Shown here piece by piece: positions 6,686 through 13,125 of a DNA stretch of 15,751 nucleotides; position 1 is the stretch's first letter; each line of letters opens with the position of its first letter. A program made the position numbers and the translations under genes. The DNA is from Candidatus Latescibacterota bacterium (GTDB lineage: Bacteria; Latescibacterota; MVCY01), in assembly GCA_030629295.1 (NCBI GenBank), contig DAOVPH010000012.1, positions 1 through 15,751 of the forward strand, written 5' to 3'. The notes beneath the pieces were generated by a model that saw nothing but the letters and a program-made list of their open reading frames with translations, had not been told where the DNA came from and searched no databases.

Positions 6686-7297
6686 TTAAAAGGTGTTGGC
6701 CGAAGTGCTGTCTCCAGAGTTCTGTCCATACACGGTTAGCTTACCCAGAAAATCTAAGGCAGTCTGATAGTGTTGGAATACTTCTTCCACCTCCGATGAT
6801 GAAGTCCCTCGTGATATCAACTGGGGATGTGGAATGAGATCCTCTTCGCTAATCTCAGGAGGCAATTCTTCCAAATCGGGGAGTCCCAAAGGCTCTCCGT
6901 ACTCTGGGGAAGAATGGAGGACTGAATTCCGGTATCCAAAAAGTGCATCCACCCTTCTGAGCAGCTCCTTATCCTCCCTAATGTGGGGGCAGAACTCGCA
7001 TGCAAATCTAATTTTTTGCCAGACTGAAAGTCGCAAGTATTTCGTTACTAAGACTGCGAAGAATCTCCGAAGATTCTCGGCTTTAACGAACAAAGTACGA
7101 ATGCTAATAAACAGGTTCAGCCCCGCTTCGACAGCTGCTGCTGAGAATATACCAGCCACAATAGCATGGTCTAACTTGAGCCCCGGGACGGTAATTCTCT
7201 CTGAGCGAGACCTCGTAATATAGCGCAAATGTCTCTGGGCTATTCCAAGCAACCTCTTGACCTCGTCATGCGAGGCGATATTAAAGGACTCTAACAT
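6686..7297 (-). CDS. HEPN-domain protein (putative RNase)
   Basis: A 203-residue, mostly helical protein. RRVDALFGYRNSVLHSSPEY contains the HEPN signature R-N-x3-H (Arg123-Asn124 to His128), the catalytic motif of HEPN ribonucleases found in toxins and abortive-infection systems. AAVEAGLNLFI at about 54-64 fits the conserved Glu-containing second helix of the fold. The acidic C-terminal tail ends in the short sequence NSGDSTSANTF. ATG at 7297 follows a possible promoter at 7358-7387; no clear Shine-Dalgarno is visible. It lies upstream of an eroded restriction locus, consistent with a defence role. HEPN domains also occur in non-nucleolytic proteins, and no antitoxin (such as MNT) is intact next to it. 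The HEPN call rests on the motif and helical composition, not on a search. Confidence 0.6.
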   Translation of the reverse strand: MLESFNIASHDEVKRLLGIAQRHLRYITRSRSERITVPGLKLDHAIVAGIFSAAAVEAGLNLFISIRTLFVKAENLRRFFAVLVTKYLRLSVWQKIRFACEFCPHIREDKELLRRVDALFGYRNSVLHSSPEYGEPLGLPDLEELPPEISEEDLIPHPQLISRGTSSSEVEEVFQHYQTALDFLGKLTVYGQNSGDSTSANTF

Positions 7298-7645
7298 ATG
7301 CAGTTCTGTCCAGGAACCCTTGTGGATAAGACATTTCGTTGACGATTTCTATGTTACATTATGAACCTTCAAAATATCCATTGACAAATCCTATGCGATT
7401 TTTCATCTTCTGCTAAAAGCCACTCAGCAGAAGAAGCCTTGTGGAGAAAGTCGGCTGAAATGTGAGAGGATCGAAAGAACCCCTGGGGCTTTCAGAAAAG
7501 ACTGCTGCTGTTTTTCCCTTGAGTGATCGTACACCAATCAATATGCCTTCAGGCCCTCAATTATGTTCTTTTCGGGGAAGAGGAAAGTTTTTCCTTAACT
7601 TGGTTTTTTCAGAAATGCTAAGTGATCTATAGTGTATTAACGCCA
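7298..7645. other. Non-coding stretch with a perfect 8-bp stem-loop
   Basis: No ORF on either strand looks real. CTTCTGCT (7407-7414) and AGCAGAAG (7426-7433) form a perfect 8-bp stem with an 11-base loop. It has no T run on either side and is not called a terminator. The stretch also carries the putative promoter of the HEPN gene at its left end. The rest shows nothing I can interpret. Confidence 0.4.
7358..7387 (-). promoter_or_regulatory. Putative sigma-70-like promoter of the HEPN gene
   Basis: On the minus strand, TTGTCA (7382-7387) and CATAAT (7358-7363) are separated by 18 bases, close to TTGACA and TATAAT. The predicted start lies some 50 bases before the HEPN ATG at 7297. Confidence 0.35.
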
Positions 7646-7918
7646 TTAAAATAGAACGTGTAGAGCCAATGAGGTCACTGCACCAATAATCGCTCCAACA
7701 ATTATATCTGGAATCTTTGCCTTCCAACTATGGGCAACAACAAGATCACGATTAAGCTTCTCGATGACCTCAGATAGACGCCTGAATTCAGTTGTGATTC
7801 CTCCCCGAGGTAGCATTACGCACTGGAATACTACCTGAGATAGTTCTGAATGTATACTGCTCCATAGCCTTAATAATCCGAGAATTAACAACCCAAGAAA
7901 TTTCTCACAGAGCCGCAA
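7646..7918 (-). CDS. Small hypothetical tail-anchored protein, start uncertain
   Basis: The frame ends in TAA and encodes up to 90 residues. The convincing part is the C-terminal half: an amphipathic helix (FRRLSEVIEKLNRDLVV), a short linker, then a Gly-rich membrane helix (DIIVGAIIGAVTSLALHVLF) at the very end, the layout of a tail-anchored membrane protein. The first residues from a TTG at 7918 are encoded by repeat copy C and are unlikely to be native. Met35 (ATG at 7816) is an alternative start without a ribosome site. In another frame an ATG at 7865 opens MEQYTFRTISGSIPVRNATS before running into a stop, so a frameshifted gene is also possible. The family is not recognised; it may be a degraded fragment. 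Confidence 0.35.
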   Translation of the reverse strand: MRLCEKFLGLLILGLLRLWSSIHSELSQVVFQCVMLPRGGITTEFRRLSEVIEKLNRDLVVAHSWKAKIPDIIVGAIIGAVTSLALHVLF

Positions 7919-7998
7919 AAGACCACAAGGAGGATAAGATATGGAATATTTGATTGTGAAGAAATACCCTTCCTTCGTGTTTGGCGTCTTTGCGCCTG
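7903..7998 (-). repeat. CGCAAAG-family inverted repeat, copy C (degenerate)
   Basis: Read on the minus strand, this stretch aligns with copy A: a CAATCAAATA centre, then a spacer, then TTTGCGGCTCTGTG where copy A has TGCGGCTTTGCG. The other arm, TTTGGCGTCTTTGCGCC (7980-7996 on the plus strand), is typical of the family. It is more diverged than copies A and B, with deletions or changes in the arms. It overlaps the doubtful 5' end of the small ORF above. Confidence 0.45.
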
Positions 7999-8072
7999 GA
8001 TCACTTTAGGAACTTTCTTACGAATGCGTGATGCTTTCTAATAGAAAAACAACATGATTAGATTTAATATCC

Positions 8073-9167
8073 CTACTTAAATTTTGCTAATTTATAGGGT
8101 ATACCATTATTAAGAAAGAATTCAGCCCAAGCTTGCTGATGCGGAGATAACTTATCCCCTCTTGATTTCACTTCAACAAATACAAAATCATTTATATCAT
8201 CAGGTTTGAAAAGAATAAGATCTGGGAATCCGATATTAGTATACTTGCCCGTTAGAAGCATATCTGACAGTTTAGAGAACAACGAACGATGTGCAAATCC
8301 AAAGTCGTATATCAATGGATTAATCTGATACCCCAAAAGAGTTCCTAAATTTCTAAGAAAACAACCTTTCTTGCTATCGGAAAAACTGTCTTCATCAATC
8401 AAAAAGAACATGGCACGCCAAACTTCAACTTCAGCGTAAAAGCCGATATACCCCAATGAGTTCTCAAGATATTCCAATGCTGTAAGTTCAATCTTTTGAC
8501 TCTTGTTGTTCACTTGAATTCGATAGGGAATGACAATTTCAGGAGGCTTTGCACCTTGTTTTTTCACATTTAATTTGCATTTCCTAGCTAGATTCTCAAA
8601 ATAGATTTCTGTGTCCGGTCTTAATTTGCCTAAGTATAATAATGAAGCAATTAAGGATCGCGCCTTTTCTTTTTCTCCATGATCTATAAGTAACTTAAGG
8701 TATCTACCAAGAATGATACAACTCCAGTCATGGGAGTCGCCAATGCTATCTATTCCTATTATCTCTGAACGATTTGGAGTACCGGAAACTTCGATACTAC
8801 ACTTTTCTAAAAATTTACTACAATATCCCAAAGCTTCATCAACAAAACCGTGCTTAGAAGCAAATATCGCATATTGATCGATGGACCTGGCAAAGTGAAG
8901 ATACCAACGATCAAGGTTTTTAATCATGTATTTGATTAAGAATCTGACATTATCAACAGAATTCAACTTATAATAGTAACGGAATAACCTGCTAGCAGCA
9001 TTCCGAGGAAATATTTCGTCATCATTTAGACCACATATGGAATCACATACTCCGGATACATCAATATCAATATCAGTGATATCTCTCCAGTCAATGATTC
9101 CTTTAAGCAACAACATTCTTTGATCTATGTATTTCTTCTGTTTAACCAAAATAATACTCCTGAACAA
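8073..9167 (-). CDS. FAN1-like VRR-NUC (PD-(D/E)xK) nuclease, probably N-terminally shortened
   Basis: The C-terminal part matches the VRR-NUC nuclease of FAN1-type proteins, which cleave branched or cross-linked DNA. Key residues are Glu246 in LGYIGFYAEVEVW (FAN1 has GWIGLHCENGLW), Asp316 in GFPDLILF, Glu332 and Lys334 in FVEVKSRGDKLS, and the following HQQAW helix. Together they supply the metal-binding D...ExK site plus the upstream Glu. Residues about 50-210 are helical and TPR-like, comparable to the helical domain before the FAN1 nuclease. Bacterial FAN1 proteins are around 550 residues; this frame gives at most 364, begins at a TTG after an in-frame TAG, and shows no ribosome site. Met18 (ATG at 9116) is an alternative start. 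Either it is a short family member or its 5' end was lost. All nuclease residues are kept. Confidence 0.7.
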   Translation of the reverse strand: MFRSIILVKQKKYIDQRMLLLKGIIDWRDITDIDIDVSGVCDSICGLNDDEIFPRNAASRLFRYYYKLNSVDNVRFLIKYMIKNLDRWYLHFARSIDQYAIFASKHGFVDEALGYCSKFLEKCSIEVSGTPNRSEIIGIDSIGDSHDWSCIILGRYLKLLIDHGEKEKARSLIASLLYLGKLRPDTEIYFENLARKCKLNVKKQGAKPPEIVIPYRIQVNNKSQKIELTALEYLENSLGYIGFYAEVEVWRAMFFLIDEDSFSDSKKGCFLRNLGTLLGYQINPLIYDFGFAHRSLFSKLSDMLLTGKYTNIGFPDLILFKPDDINDFVFVEVKSRGDKLSPHQQAWAEFFLNNGIPYKLAKFK

Positions 9168-9395
9168 AGTGGGTACGGCAGATACCGGTCTGTTAATCTA
9201 CGAACAGCAAAAACGCTTGGGCATAGCGAACTGAAGCCGTAAGTTAGCTGCCATATGTAGTGCGTTCTTGAACGTTACGATTGGAGGATCCATAAAATTG
9301 GCCACCGCTTCCTGGCTTCAACTAGATGGAAATCTGGGCCTCAATTTCCACCTCTCGCAAGGACCCAGTCTCTGTCACTAACGAAGGAGCAAGTA
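9168..9395. other. Intergenic stretch, nothing recognised
   Basis: No gene is supported here. The stretch lies upstream of the nuclease ORF on the minus strand. No promoter, terminator or known repeat was found. Confidence 0.4.
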
Positions 9396-9662
9396 CTACA
9401 TAACAAACAGTGGTAACAGTAATGGGCAAAAACAAACACAACTTGCAACGGACCCTGTTAGTACCTGCGAAAACCCTTCGGCTGTCTCTGTATCTATTGT
9501 TGCAGTATTCCTATCGTGCCCGTTTCCAATATGCAAAAAGCCGGACAGCTTGCCATCTCTTGATCCTCTCAGCAATCCGGCTTCCAATTTTCCTCCATTC
9601 TGAGGCCCCACAACTGTGTTGGTTGAAGTTTTCGCCCCTCCCAAGCCTCCATACATCACCAT
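9396..9662 (-). CDS. Doubtful hypothetical ORF behind a good promoter
   Basis: From ATG at 9662 (or 9656) the frame encodes 88 residues, Gly/Asn/Thr-rich in the middle (TVVGPQNGGKLEAGLL, IGNGHDRNTATIDTETAEGF), with a Cys-rich hydrophobic end (SCVCFCPLLLPLFV). No ribosome site precedes it. The predicted transcription start is only about 14 bases upstream of the ATG, so any translation would come from an almost leaderless message. The family is not recognised. It could be a degraded gene or chance openness; the promoter is the main reason to list it. Confidence 0.25.
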   Translation of the reverse strand: MVMYGGLGGAKTSTNTVVGPQNGGKLEAGLLRGSRDGKLSGFLHIGNGHDRNTATIDTETAEGFSQVLTGSVASCVCFCPLLLPLFVM

Positions 9663-9682
9663 AGCTGTTCTAAATTCAACAT

Positions 9683-9710
9683 AATATAACAAAAGCTCTT
9701 AGAAAGTCAA
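9683..9710 (-). promoter_or_regulatory. Sigma-70-like promoter
   Basis: On the minus strand TTGACT (9705-9710) and TATATT (9683-9688) are 16 bases apart, near-consensus boxes in AT-rich surroundings. It points away from the transglutaminase gene towards the doubtful ORF and the nuclease gene beyond it. Confidence 0.45.
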
Positions 9711-9843
9711 GGAAAAATCTTCCTCCTTTCCTATCCCCGTGGAAAGACAGAGCGAGTGAGTGGCTAAGGGCGAGAAAAAGCAGGGGAGCAAGGCAGCAGG
9801 GAGCAAGGGTGACTGACTTCTCACTTCGCACTTGCCACTTATT

Positions 9844-11481
9844 TCATTCCCCAGGTCGCCAGATGAAGTATCTCTCCTCCTCCACCTCGCAAGTGCCGCT
9901 AAAGGTATAAGTGGCATACGAATTGTAGTTCCAGCCCAAGTATTCTGAATCGCCGCCCCCGTGGGTGGTGACGAACAATCCAGGATGGGGCCTGCCGACC
10001 ACTTTGGTATTCCCCACCGCCTGGGCAACACCAGCCGGAGAGCGGCCAGAACCAACACTGGGGTCGAAAGGAATCCACCCGTAGTTAGGCAAGTATACCT
10101 CTGCCCAGCGATGGTTGTCCTGGTCCACACTGGCCCAATCCTCCCTAATCAACGAGCCAGCCTCGAACCTGGCAGGCAGCCCACTGGCCCGACACAAGGC
10201 AATAAACAAAAAAGCCGACTCCGAACAGGAACCTGATCCCCTCTTGAGTACCACCGGGGCCGTATCCCATCCACCTTCACCTTCGAATCTCACCTTCTGA
10301 AGGACAAAGTCGTGCACCCGCCTGGCCATCCAGTAGGGATTCGTCTCACCATCCACCGCCTTTCGGGCTGCTTCCTGGATAGAAGCTTCATGGATGAGAT
10401 ACCTGGAGCCGTCGGCAAGATACTTTTCCCGAATCTCCTCGGGAATCTCAGTTAGAGTGCCCACCTTTTCAGGAAATACGTAATAATGGAGGTTCCCCAG
10501 CCTCACCTTAACCTTGTAGCCCACAGTCACCGTCTCAGCGGGCAGAAGCTTGGGAAAACGGTAAAGGGCAACCTCCTGGTCCCAGCGGTCGAGGGCAAAT
10601 CTATCTGGTTGGGGGGCGAACTCAACCGGCCCTATAAGTTCCTGATTCTCCAATTTTTCTGCGGGAACAGCCAGTGAGATTCTGATGTCCTTCAGCGTAC
10701 CCGGCCCCGAATTGCGGAGGTAATGGACCAGCTCAATAGTCGCCTCTCTCCAGTCAGTTACCGAGTACGTCTCGTCGTCCTCTGTTTTGAGCTGGTAAAT
10801 CCTGCCGGTCTGGAAGTCAACATTCCAAAGGTGCCTTCCGTCCCAGGCCAGCCCCCAGGTAAACTGTCCCGGGGCAAACAGAGTCACCACTACGGTTCCG
10901 TCCTGGGGAGAAACCATATAGATTTCGTCTTTGTTTCTGTCCGAGACCCAGAGGTATTTGCCGTCAAAACAAAGCCCCCGGGACTCCCCTGCCGGCGCCT
11001 TGAAATAGCCGCTGAGGGTTCCATCCTCGGGGGTGAGTTTACAGATCAGGTCCTGCCGGTCGTCTACTACCCAGAGGCAGCTATCCCCCCAGGCCAGTCC
11101 CTTGGGCGAATGGCCGGGGGCGTAGTATGCGTTTTCAACTGTTCCGGTCTGAGGGTTGAGGACATAAATCTGCCCTGTCTGGCTGTCGGCGACAAACAGC
11201 CGGTCTTTTCCCCAGGCCAACCCCTGGGGAGATGGGCCTGGTGAGGGCAGAGACTGCAGCACTTCGCCACTGCCAGGGTCGATCTGGTAAATCCGCGCCT
11301 GCCTCCAGTCGCTCAGCCACAGACACCCCTGCCCCCAGGCCAGACCAGATGGGCAGTCCGCAGGGACAGAAAAGGAAGAAATTACCTCTCCGGGAAAGGC
11401 AGAGGCCGTTTTGCAGAAAAATGGACTTAGGGTTAAGATTATTAGCAGCAGTGCTCTTGAGATAGCCTTTGGAGGATTCAT
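9844..11481 (-). CDS. Exported beta-propeller / transglutaminase-like protein
   Basis: A 545-residue protein. ATG at 11481 is chosen over the longer frame to 11556 because it opens a signal peptide (Lys/Arg, then ALLLIILTLSPFF, then ASA before FPGE), whereas the extra 25 residues are encoded by repeat copy B. About residues 44-235 hold five beta-propeller repeats of exactly 41 residues, each with GLAWG or a variant, LW/LF, a D, then IY.L.P. A beta-sandwich-like segment follows (about 240-350), then a transglutaminase-like domain with Cys419 (GSGSCSE), His457 (DNHRWAEVY) and Asp473 (WIPFDPS), a complete catalytic triad. The domain usually acts as a cysteine protease or amidase on peptides or the cell envelope. 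The protein is expected outside the cytoplasm, soluble or envelope-associated. The gene stands alone between poorly coding DNA and the ferredoxin gene. Domain calls are strong; the substrate is unknown. Confidence 0.88.
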   Translation of the reverse strand: MNPPKAISRALLLIILTLSPFFCKTASAFPGEVISSFSVPADCPSGLAWGQGCLWLSDWRQARIYQIDPGSGEVLQSLPSPGPSPQGLAWGKDRLFVADSQTGQIYVLNPQTGTVENAYYAPGHSPKGLAWGDSCLWVVDDRQDLICKLTPEDGTLSGYFKAPAGESRGLCFDGKYLWVSDRNKDEIYMVSPQDGTVVVTLFAPGQFTWGLAWDGRHLWNVDFQTGRIYQLKTEDDETYSVTDWREATIELVHYLRNSGPGTLKDIRISLAVPAEKLENQELIGPVEFAPQPDRFALDRWDQEVALYRFPKLLPAETVTVGYKVKVRLGNLHYYVFPEKVGTLTEIPEEIREKYLADGSRYLIHEASIQEAARKAVDGETNPYWMARRVHDFVLQKVRFEGEGGWDTAPVVLKRGSGSCSESAFLFIALCRASGLPARFEAGSLIREDWASVDQDNHRWAEVYLPNYGWIPFDPSVGSGRSPAGVAQAVGNTKVVGRPHPGLFVTTHGGGDSEYLGWNYNSYATYTFSGTCEVEEERYFIWRPGE

Positions 11482-11497
11482 GTTTCTTTCGTAAATC

Positions 11498-11597
11498 TCA
11501 ACGCAAAGACGCAAAGACCGCAAAGAAAACCAAAAGATAATTATTTGAATTATCAAAAATGTCTTTCCTTTGCGTCCTTGGCGGCTTTGCGGTGAAA
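11498..11597 (-). repeat. CGCAAAG-family inverted repeat, copy B
   Basis: AACGCAAAGACGCAAAGACC (11500-11519) is mirrored by CTTTGCGTCCTTGGCGGCTT (11569-11588). The AT-rich centre holds the perfect small palindrome GATAATT-AATTATC. The reverse complement of this copy aligns with copy A through the shared centre TCAAATAATTAT and both arms. It separates the ferredoxin gene from the exported transglutaminase gene, and may serve as the transcript end of the operon upstream. Confidence 0.75.
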
Positions 11598-11625
11598 TCG
11601 GGTTTGGGCACTTTTGGGGTATGAT

Positions 11626-11802
11626 TCATGTCTCTTCCAGCACGCAGGCCTCTACCGGGCAAACATCGGCGCAGGCACCGCATTCGGTACACAGCTCCCG
11701 ATCAATTACATAGATGTCACCGGCCTCGGTGATCGCCTCCACCGGGCATTCAGCCACACACTGGCCACAGGCGATACATTCCTCGGTTATCTTATAAGCC
11801 AT
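11626..11802 (-). CDS. 2[4Fe-4S] ferredoxin
   Basis: A complete 58-residue bacterial-type ferredoxin. Two CxxCxxCxxxC motifs bind two [4Fe-4S] clusters: Cys9, 12, 15 with Cys19 (CIACGQCVAECP) and Cys38, 41, 44 with Cys48 (CTECGACADVCP). The two halves are near repeats, as in clostridial ferredoxins. The ATG is preceded by GAGGAGGT, an excellent Shine-Dalgarno. It lies 128 bp downstream of the COG3581-type gene on the same strand and is probably the last gene of that operon. A low-potential electron donor is what the ATP-dependent activators upstream need, since family activators are reduced by ferredoxin or flavodoxin. It lacks the long insert and third motif of Alvin-type ferredoxins. Confidence 0.93.
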   Translation of the reverse strand: MAYKITEECIACGQCVAECPVEAITEAGDIYVIDRELCTECGACADVCPVEACVLEET

Positions 11803-11930
11803 CTATCCACCTCCTCTGCTGAACCTCGGTGATGTCCCCAGACCATTAAGGTAACTCACTACCGGAGGTTACAAAGAAAAAATGAAAAACAAAAGATGAA
11901 GTCGTCTCCTGCCTTTTATCTTTTTACTTT
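11803..11930 (-). other. Gap between the COG3581-type gene and the ferredoxin gene
   Basis: 128 bp, T-rich on the plus strand near 11920-11950. It carries the ferredoxin ribosome site at its left end. No clear terminator or promoter was found, so co-transcription remains plausible. Confidence 0.4.
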
Positions 11931-13124
11931 TTACTTTCTACTTTTTTTGTCCCTGTATTGTCTGGCCTGGTGCATAAAGGCCTCCAATCTCACTATTCTA
12001 CTGGCATCCTCCTGACCATCGTAAGAGGCGTTAAGCCAGGGGATGCCGTTAAAATCCTCCCTGAATTTTTTGGAGATAACGGCTACTACAGTTCCCGGTA
12101 TACAAGTGAAAGGCATTACATTGATGATACCTGAGGCCCCTTTGTTGATGTACTCAATTGCCTTTCCGATGGTTAGAATTGCCTCTCCGCCGAAGGAGGA
12201 ATGGAGGTAGGGGGCACTGTAGTGAAGCACCTCGGTTATGGGTGGCTCTTCGTTGTTCAACAGCAGTTCCTTAACCGGTTTCTCCAAGCGATGTTCGTAG
12301 TATCTCTGCACTTTTTCCTGGAGGATTGCCTTTAGAATGTCAAGATATCTATGCTCAGCAACGCTGTCCTCTTTATATCTTTGAGTGGTGTAGTAAACCC
12401 ACTCTGATACCGGGGCCAACCACACCTCACCTCCCAAATCTTCTACCTTTCTTATTATATTCTCATTGCTGAAACGATTGTTGCGCATAAATATCTCACC
12501 CAGTACCCCGACGATCGGTTTTCGCTCTCGGCGGTCGAGCTTTATCTGTCTGAACTCTTTGGCAATTTGCCTCATAGTCTTTACCAGATTTCTACCCTTC
12601 TCTACCGCCTCAGTTAATTTAGTCAGGGCTTTTTTGTATACCCGGTCAGTCTCCCCCTGATTGATCTCGTACGGTCTTGTCTCGTGCAGTAGTTTTTGCA
12701 GGATATCGGTGGCCACCACTGCTTGCCAAGTCCTGATACGCAACTTAAGGCTGGCTCCACCTATCTCTGCATAAGAGTCCTCTGAAGTGGGAGAGATGAC
12801 GGCCACCTCTCTGTGTCCCAGTCTATCTAAAAAGATGCGATGCATCTGGCTGTATTGTCCAAAACGGCAGGGGCCACTGGCTAAAGGCATAAAGAAAGCC
12901 GCTCCATCCGGGTCAAACCCGGGTTCTTGTACCTTCTTTAGGAAATCGCCGGTGGTGACGATAAAGGGAAAACACTCCTTGCCGGTAGAGTATTTCCTAC
13001 CTAACAGCAGTGTCTCTTCATCGGGCTCAGGTAGTGCCTCCGCCGGTATGCCAAAGGCTCTCAAAGCAGCACTTAACGTATAGGCATGATCTGCCATATT
13101 GGGGAAGTAAATCGTTCGCTCCAT
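11931..13124 (-). CDS. COG3581-type cysteine protein, partner of the CoA-dehydratase-type activator
   Basis: A 397-residue protein of the COG3581 group, related to the catalytic-subunit side of 2-hydroxyacyl-CoA dehydratases. Conserved Cys stand at 51 (TGKECFPF), 86 (SGPCRFGQY) and 341 (MPFTCIPGT), the likely ligands of an iron-sulfur cluster. RTIYFPNMADHAYTL at the start and SSFGGEAILTIGKA are also typical. ATG at 13124 is preferred to a GTG at 13160: it begins the family N-terminus, has AGAGGT upstream, and starts one base after the stop of the preceding gene, so translation is coupled. In many anaerobes I recall this part fused to the C-terminus of the activator as one polypeptide of about 1400 residues; here it is separate. 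Its reaction is unknown. The C-terminus is Lys/Arg-rich. Confidence 0.85.
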   Translation of the reverse strand: MERTIYFPNMADHAYTLSAALRAFGIPAEALPEPDEETLLLGRKYSTGKECFPFIVTTGDFLKKVQEPGFDPDGAAFFMPLASGPCRFGQYSQMHRIFLDRLGHREVAVISPTSEDSYAEIGGASLKLRIRTWQAVVATDILQKLLHETRPYEINQGETDRVYKKALTKLTEAVEKGRNLVKTMRQIAKEFRQIKLDRRERKPIVGVLGEIFMRNNRFSNENIIRKVEDLGGEVWLAPVSEWVYYTTQRYKEDSVAEHRYLDILKAILQEKVQRYYEHRLEKPVKELLLNNEEPPITEVLHYSAPYLHSSFGGEAILTIGKAIEYINKGASGIINVMPFTCIPGTVVAVISKKFREDFNGIPWLNASYDGQEDASRIVRLEAFMHQARQYRDKKSRK

Positions 13125-13125
13125 T

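Noticed and set aside
7941..8009. A 22-codon plus-strand ORF (MEYLIVKKYPSFVFGVFAPG...) with AAGGAGG seven bases upstream
   Set aside because: It lies wholly inside repeat copy C, and its 3' part is the repeat's CTTTGCG arm, so the Shine-Dalgarno is probably coincidental.
9180..9280. Possible integron attC-like site (GTTAGCTGCC with nearby imperfect palindromes)
   Set aside because: The core does not fit GTTRRRY, no matching RYYYAAC partner folds with it, and there is no integrase or cassette array.
10723..11244. 173-codon plus-strand ORF opposite the transglutaminase gene
   Set aside because: It is the antisense shadow of the 123-bp repeats, whose periodicity keeps the opposite frame open.
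11482..11556. Longer start for the transglutaminase protein, adding 25 residues
   Set aside because: Most of the added residues are encoded by repeat copy B, and the ATG at 11481 directly opens a normal signal peptide.
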